Of a stretch of DNA of 11,383 nucleotides, positions 7,366-11,383 are shown in pieces. The number at the start of each line of letters is the position of its first letter. The stretch's first letter is position 1. Location: positions 1-11,383 of the forward strand of contig USSR01000161.1 of NCBI GenBank assembly GCA_900557355.1, in the 5' to 3' direction. The position numbers and the translations under genes were made by a program. The notes under the pieces were generated by a model. The model did not search any database and was not told the origin of the DNA. It saw only the letters and a list, made by a program, of their open reading frames with translations. This stretch comes from an uncultured Bacteroides sp. (GTDB lineage Bacteria > Bacteroidota > Bacteroidia > Bacteroidales > Bacteroidaceae).

Positions 7366-10245
7366 ATGAGAAAAATACTATTAATCATGCTGTCGCTTCT
7401 ATCCGTTCTTCAGATAGAAGCACAGAAGACAATTGACTTATCCGGAGACTGGAATTTTGAAATAGACAGGCAGGATATAGGAGAAAAAGAAAAGTGGTTT
7501 AACCAAACATTGCAAGATGTGATTGAACTGCCCGGTTCAATGCCCGAAAGGCTGAAGGGAGATGATGTAACGGTTCGTACCCGGTGGACCGGTAGTCTTT
7601 ATGATAGTTCTTATTACTACAATCCGTATATGGAGAAGTATCGCAGAGAAGGTAACGTAAAGCTGCCGTTTTTCTTAACGCCTGATAAACATTATGTAGG
7701 AGTAGCTTGGTATCAAAAAGAAATTAATCTTCCTAAAGATTGGAAAAAAGAACGTATTGTGTTGGTTCTGGAACGTCCGCATATTGAGTCTACTGTTTGG
7801 GTAAATGGGCATAAGGTGGGGATGCAGAATAGTTTATGTGTAGCACACATATATGATGTCACCCGATATGTACGTCCCGGAAAATGTAATATAACCATCA
7901 GAATAGATAATCGCATTAAAGAAATTAATGTAGGACCGGATTCACATAGTATTACAGACCAGACTCAGGGAAACTGGAATGGAATTGTGGGGCGGATATG
8001 TTTGCAGGCTACACCACATGTCTATTTTGATGATATTCAGGTATTCCCGGAACCGGAACAGAAACTCGCAAGAGTGAAATTGCGTATTAAATCTTCTAAC
8101 AAAAGCTCAACCACAGCGCAGGTGAGATTGTCAGCTGAGAGTTTTAATGCAGAAAAGAAGCACATACTTCCGGTTTTAATGCAAGAAGTGAAAGTGAAAC
8201 ATGGCATAGCAGAGCAAGAAATTGTTTTACCTATGGGAGATGATATGCTACTTTGGGATGAATTTAATCCGGCATTGTATAAACTGACGGCTGAAATCAG
8301 TACCAGCAAAGGGAAAGAGGTAAAAGAAATTCAGTTTGGTATGCGCCGTTTTGAGATTAAAGGCAAATGGTTTTATGTGAATGGTCGTAAAACGATGTTG
8401 CGCGGAACAGTAGAGAACTGCGATTTCCCTTTAACAGGTTATGCTCCTATGGATGTGGAAAGTTGGGAAAGGGTTTTTCGCATTTGTCGTAGTTATGGGT
8501 TGAATCATATGCGATTCCACTCTTTCTGTCCTCCTGAAGCAGCTTTTATAGCTGCCGACCTTGTAGGATTCTATTTGCAGCCTGAAGGCCCAAGTTGGCC
8601 TAATCATGGTCCTAAACTAGGATTGGGACAGCCCATTGACAAATATTTAATGGATGAAACCATAGCACTGACCAAAGCCTATGGTAATTATGCCTCTTAT
8701 TGTATGTTGGCATGTGGAAATGAGCCGAGCGGACGTTGGGTGGACTGGGTTACCAAATTCGTGGATTATTGGGAGAATACAGATCCGCGTAGAGTATATA
8801 CAGGAGCATCAGCTGGTGGCGGATGGCAATGGCAACCTCGTAACCAATATCATGTGAAAGCTGGTGCTCGTGGGCTTACCTGGAGGCAAAAGCGCCCGCA
8901 AACCAACGATGACTATCACATGCAGAGCCGCATTGATACAGTGAGTCAGCCATACGTATCACATGAGACAGGCCAGTGGTGTGTATTCCCTAATTTTAAC
9001 GAGATACGGAAATATACCGGAGTGAACAAAGCCAAAAATTTTGAAATATTCCGTGATATTCTGAATGATAACCAGATGGGAGAACAAGCGCATTGTTTTA
9101 TGATGGCATCGGGTAAATTGCAAGCGTTATGTTATAAGTATGAGATAGAAAAGACACTGCGTACTCCTGACTATGCAGGATTTCAACTATTGGCCTTGAA
9201 TGATTATTCAGGACAGGGGACGGCACTTGTAGGAGTACTTGATGTGTTCTTTGAAGAGAAAGGATATATTAGTGCACAAGAATGGAGGCGCTTCTGCTCA
9301 CCTACTGTACCATTGATGCGTACGGACAAGTTTGTATATACGAATGATGAGGCATTCGTTGCTGATATTGAAATTGCTCATTTCGGTGAGAAAACCTTGA
9401 AACATGCCCCTGTGACGTATACCATAAAGGATGTGTACGGTAAAGTCTATACTCGCAATACATTAGGGAATAAGGACATTCCTATCGGTAATTTTCACGT
9501 TTTGGGACATATCGAATTTCCTCTTGGGGAGATAAAGAAACCGACGGAATTAAATCTGGAAGTTCGTATTGAGGGTACTGAAGCTGTAAATGATTGGAAC
9601 TTCTGGGTATACCCCAAAAAGGTGGAATTGGTACAGAATGATGTTTATACTACGGACACGTTAGATACTAAGGCTTTAGATATCTTGCAAAGTGGTGGAA
9701 AAGTCTTAATTCTTGCTGCCGGTAAAGTCAGTTATGGGAAAGAGGTGTCTCAGATGTTTACACCTGTTTTTTGGAATACATCCTGGTTTAAAATGCGTCC
9801 TCCGCATACTACGGGCATTCTGGTAAATCCCAAGCACCCTTTGTTCCGTGAGTTCCCGACAGAATATCATAGTAATTTGCAGTGGTGGGAGCTATTGAAT
9901 CGTGCCCAAGTGATGCAGTTCACTGACTTTCCGTCCGATTTTCAGCCTACAATACAGAGCATAGATACCTGGTTCCTGAGCCGGAAGATTGGTATGCTAT
10001 TTGAAGCTAAAGTGCTCAATGGAAAATTGATAATGACTACTATGGATCTTACTACAAATACTGACGAGCGTATTGTTGCAAGGCAGATGCATAAAGCTAT
10101 TCTGGATTATATGAATTCTGATAGTTTCCGTCCGATGTATACAATAGAGCCAGAACGGATCAGTGATTTATTTAAAAAAGTAGCAGGTGATGTGAAATCA
10201 TATACAAAAGGATCTCCGGATGAATTGAAGCCGAAAATAAACTAA
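7366..10245 (+). CDS. Secreted glycoside hydrolase, GH2-like (sugar-binding jelly roll, Ig-like domain, TIM barrel), with an extra C-terminal domain
   Basis: This is a probable exo-acting glycosidase that trims glycan fragments in the periplasm or at the surface. A type I signal peptide (MRKILLIMLSLLSVLQIEA) has no lipobox. Residues ~22-215 look like the GH2 sugar-binding jelly roll: IDLSGDWNFE, GVAWYQKEINLP, STVWVNGHKVG, then NWNGIVGRI. An Ig-like sandwich follows to ~325. The TIM barrel begins at FYVNGRKTMLRG (336-347), with the family-type RFHSF...FYLQPEG around 383-403. Glu453 in ACGNEPSG is the likely acid/base and Glu534 in SHETGQW the likely nucleophile. Their 81-residue spacing is similar to that in LacZ (461/537). 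After a further beta domain (~640-750), residues ~755-935 contain GGKVLILAAG and TGILVNPKHPLFREF, suggesting a Rossmann-like, glutamine-amidotransferase-type fold without an obvious catalytic Cys. The substrate is not assignable: galactosidase, glucuronidase and other GH2 activities all remain possible. The gene is more AT-rich than its upstream neighbours. Confidence 0.88.
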   Translation: MRKILLIMLSLLSVLQIEAQKTIDLSGDWNFEIDRQDIGEKEKWFNQTLQDVIELPGSMPERLKGDDVTVRTRWTGSLYDSSYYYNPYMEKYRREGNVKLPFFLTPDKHYVGVAWYQKEINLPKDWKKERIVLVLERPHIESTVWVNGHKVGMQNSLCVAHIYDVTRYVRPGKCNITIRIDNRIKEINVGPDSHSITDQTQGNWNGIVGRICLQATPHVYFDDIQVFPEPEQKLARVKLRIKSSNKSSTTAQVRLSAESFNAEKKHILPVLMQEVKVKHGIAEQEIVLPMGDDMLLWDEFNPALYKLTAEISTSKGKEVKEIQFGMRRFEIKGKWFYVNGRKTMLRGTVENCDFPLTGYAPMDVESWERVFRICRSYGLNHMRFHSFCPPEAAFIAADLVGFYLQPEGPSWPNHGPKLGLGQPIDKYLMDETIALTKAYGNYASYCMLACGNEPSGRWVDWVTKFVDYWENTDPRRVYTGASAGGGWQWQPRNQYHVKAGARGLTWRQKRPQTNDDYHMQSRIDTVSQPYVSHETGQWCVFPNFNEIRKYTGVNKAKNFEIFRDILNDNQMGEQAHCFMMASGKLQALCYKYEIEKTLRTPDYAGFQLLALNDYSGQGTALVGVLDVFFEEKGYISAQEWRRFCSPTVPLMRTDKFVYTNDEAFVADIEIAHFGEKTLKHAPVTYTIKDVYGKVYTRNTLGNKDIPIGNFHVLGHIEFPLGEIKKPTELNLEVRIEGTEAVNDWNFWVYPKKVELVQNDVYTTDTLDTKALDILQSGGKVLILAAGKVSYGKEVSQMFTPVFWNTSWFKMRPPHTTGILVNPKHPLFREFPTEYHSNLQWWELLNRAQVMQFTDFPSDFQPTIQSIDTWFLSRKIGMLFEAKVLNGKLIMTTMDLTTNTDERIVARQMHKAILDYMNSDSFRPMYTIEPERISDLFKKVAGDVKSYTKGSPDELKPKIN

Positions 10246-10268
10246 TGAAAATGGTTTTCATCCATATT

Positions 10269-10372
10269 CCCTACATCCCCTACACCGGCTATTGTTTTCT
10301 TTTGATTATTAGATATATAGTCGGTGTAGACTGTGGTGTAGGACGGTGTAGGAAACTTTTATCCTACACCGT
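10269..10372. repeat. Cluster of CTACACC/GGTGTAG motifs forming two hairpins, downstream of the GH2-like gene
   Basis: Six copies of a short motif occur within ~100 bases. On the + strand these are CCCTACATCC (10269-10278, variant), CCCCTACACCGG (10277-10288) and TCCTACACCG (10362-10371). In inverse orientation they are CGGTGTAGAC (10322-10331) and two adjacent ten-mers, TGGTGTAGGA (10334-10343) and CGGTGTAGGA (10344-10353). They pair into two stems. The first is CTACACCGGCTAT (10280-10292) with ATAGTCGGTGTAG (10317-10329), 13 pairs including one G-U, with a 24-base loop. The second is ACGGTGTAGGA (10343-10353) with TCCTACACCGT (10362-10372), 11 perfect pairs with an 8-base loop. No T-run follows either stem. 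The position, starting 24 bases after a stop codon, suits an mRNA 3'-end or dispersed intergenic repeat element; the role is inferred. Confidence 0.8.
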
Positions 10373-10640
10373 AAAACTGATGAAGAAGAATGTTTTTAAT
10401 CCTGTAATTTATTAATTCACAGAGCCTTGATGTACACTATGCAATCTTTACCCGCATCCATGCAAATATCTCTTTTTTAGCCTGAATTATTCATTTCGGG
10501 AGTTAAAAAGGGGCATCACTTCATTAGGAGTTGAGGAGTCGACCCTCATACTCTCAGTATAGAGAGTTGAATGATAGATGTAAAACCTGATATGTTCTTT
10601 CCTTTTTCCCCTAAAGCTTTAAGGTTAATGCCGCTATGCT

Positions 10641-10751
10641 GTAAGCAAAACTTCGCTTTTCGGCTGGGGGCTGTCCGTCCCGCAGTTACGGGCTACAGAG
10701 CCCCCAACCGGAAAACGTGCAGTCCGCAATTGCGGGGCGAAGTTTTGCTAC
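10641..10751. repeat. 111-base nested palindrome (REP-like or miniature-element candidate)
   Basis: The outer arms AGCAAAACTTCGC (10644-10656) and GCGAAGTTTTGCT (10737-10749) are a perfect 13-bp inverted repeat, extended by GTA/TAC on the outside with one bulged A. Just inside, TTTTCGGCTGGGGGCT (10657-10672) faces AGCCCCCAACCGGAAAA (10699-10715), pairing nearly throughout with a GGGGGCT/AGCCCCC core. Within this are a small hairpin CCCG-CAGTTA-CGGG (10679-10692) and, on the right shoulder, a second dyad CCGCAATTGCGG (10724-10735). These two share the form CCGCARTTRCGGG. Nested arms with a repeated inner motif are typical of REP-like sequences or small non-autonomous mobile elements. No transposase gene and no certain target-site duplication are visible, so the class is open. 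Confidence 0.75.
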
Positions 10752-10969
10752 GGGTAAAAGAACAAAAACAATAAAGCAAGATCCGATTTTCATCCGGCTT
10801 TCTTCCCATCCTTCTTATTGTTCCTAAGTGTTCTACCGCGAGATCTATATGGCTGGCGTATCAGATCTACAGATCCCGCAACCGGATGTTCAGGTTCCTT
10901 CCGTTGCCTGACGTGATGAAAGGAATCCATATTGTTTCCCAGTGAAATAATACAGAGTAATATTGTAAT

Positions 10970-11383
10970 TTATTCCGGTTCTACCTGAGGCTTTTCACCT
11001 CCCTTTTGATATACAGAAGGTGATATGCCAAACTGCCCTTTAAAGCATTTGCTAAAGTAGAACGGATCATTTATGCCAACTTTATAAGCCACTTCTGCTA
11101 CCGTAAGGTGTTCTTCCGATAACAATAATTCCGCTGCTTTTTTCATACGCATGATGCGTAAATATTCGTTGGGTGAGTATCCGGTTATACCTCGTATCTT
11201 TTTATAGAATACAGTACGTCCCAGTTTCATAAGTTGAGCAAATTCTTCTATTGAGAAATCAGAACGCGAAATATTAGCTTTTAACACGATGTCCAGACGG
11301 TCGGTAAATTCTTTATCACGATCGGTGGAATACATGGCTGCATGTATAATACCCGGTTCATTGGAGAATTTCTCGCGGAGTTT
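10970..11383 (-). CDS. Hybrid two-component system regulator (HTCS), C-terminal AraC-type DNA-binding part; 5' end off window
   Basis: These are the last 137 residues of a transcription regulator. The frame stays open to the right edge, so the ATG at 11333-11335 is internal and not the start. The segment upstream of it reads KLREKFSNEPGIIHAAM, which resembles the linker between a response-regulator receiver domain and an AraC domain in Bacteroides HTCS proteins. It continues with DKEFTDRLDIVLKANI, the first helix-turn-helix (FSIEEFAQLMKLGRTVFYKK), the RGITGYSPNEYLRIMRMKKA segment, and the second (VAEVAYKVGINDPFYFSKCF...FGISPSVYQKG). HTCS proteins join a periplasmic sensor, histidine kinase, receiver and AraC domain in one chain, sense glycan fragments and activate PULs. 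Only the AraC part is seen here, so the full architecture is inferred from the linker and family resemblance. It converges on the GH2-like gene and could control this operon or one to the right. Confidence 0.9.
   Translation of the reverse strand, partial: KLREKFSNEPGIIHAAMYSTDRDKEFTDRLDIVLKANISRSDFSIEEFAQLMKLGRTVFYKKIRGITGYSPNEYLRIMRMKKAAELLLSEEHLTVAEVAYKVGINDPFYFSKCFKGQFGISPSVYQKGGEKPQVEPE

Larger units (their letters stand above)
10246..10969. other. ~720-base gene-poor convergent intergenic region
   Basis: This lies between the converging GH2-like gene and regulator gene. It holds two structured repeat elements, annotated separately at 10269-10372 and 10641-10751. Between them is AT-rich sequence with one weak hairpin (ACTCTC at 10550-10555 with GAGAGT at 10562-10567). 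From 10752 to 10969 there are only short scattered matches, such as AACAATAA (10767-10774) facing TTATTGTT (10815-10822) and CATCCGG (10791-10797) facing CCGGATG (10882-10888). The short open frames here have no recognisable protein features. No tRNA, other RNA gene or promoter could be recognised. Confidence 0.7.

Noticed and set aside
10245..10415. A 56-codon + strand frame whose ATG overlaps the enzyme stop codon (TAATG), with a short hydrophobic middle
   Set aside because: The overlap could suggest translational coupling, but most of the frame is the CTACACC/GGTGTAG repeat cluster and the peptide resembles nothing I know. Conservation in relatives would be needed to revive it.
10571..10774. 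A 67-codon + strand open frame
   Set aside because: More than half of it translates the 111-base palindrome at 10641-10751, so the reading frame is probably a by-product of the repeat. No signal peptide or domain is seen.
10775..10945. A ~56-codon open stretch on the + strand without a good start, and an overlapping 20-codon ATG frame at 10849-10911
   Set aside because: Too short, with no recognisable motif and no clear start context; length is within chance expectation.
11333..11335. ATG of a 121-codon frame as the start of a small stand-alone AraC protein
   Set aside because: The frame continues open upstream to the window edge with linker sequence typical of an HTCS protein, so this ATG is internal.

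Overview
The window looks like part of a polysaccharide utilization locus (PUL) from a gut-type Bacteroidota, most likely Bacteroides or a close relative. The evidence is two tandem SusC/SusD-type outer-membrane uptake pairs, a secreted family-2-type glycoside hydrolase, and the DNA-binding end of a hybrid two-component regulator. Start codons are preceded by A/T-rich stretches rather than clear Shine-Dalgarno sequences, as is usual in this phylum. I cannot name a species or match the locus to a characterised PUL from sequence alone.

Layout. Positions 1-575 hold the last ~190 residues of a SusC-like TonB-dependent transporter that begins off the left edge. Six bases later comes a large SusD-like lipoprotein (582-2627). 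A second pair follows: a SusC-like transporter (2676-5492) and its SusD-like lipoprotein (5522-7255). All four are on the + strand with gaps of 6, 48 and 29 bases, so they probably form one operon. A 110-base gap holds a 14-bp perfect palindrome and a terminator-like hairpin. Then comes a 959-residue secreted GH2-like enzyme (7366-10245). It is visibly more AT-rich than the transport genes. The next ~720 bases (10246-10969) have no convincing gene but hold two structured repeat elements: a cluster of CTACACC/GGTGTAG motifs forming two hairpins (10269-10372), and a 111-base nested palindrome (10641-10751). On the - strand, converging on the enzyme gene, are the last 137 residues of a regulator with a C-terminal AraC-type DNA-binding domain, running off the right edge (10970-11383).

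How the parts could work together. In this kind of locus the SusD lipoprotein captures a glycan at the cell surface and the paired SusC channel imports it using TonB energy. A periplasmic or surface glycosidase trims it, and a hybrid two-component sensor that binds a breakdown product activates transcription. Two non-identical SusC/SusD pairs suggest two related ligands, or long and short forms of one glycan. The substrate cannot be read from this window, because the only enzyme is a GH2-like protein of an unassigned subgroup. Whether the regulator controls this operon or genes to its right is open.

I found no strikingly new protein system. The least explained parts are the two structured intergenic elements and the substrate and C-terminal domain of the GH2-like enzyme.
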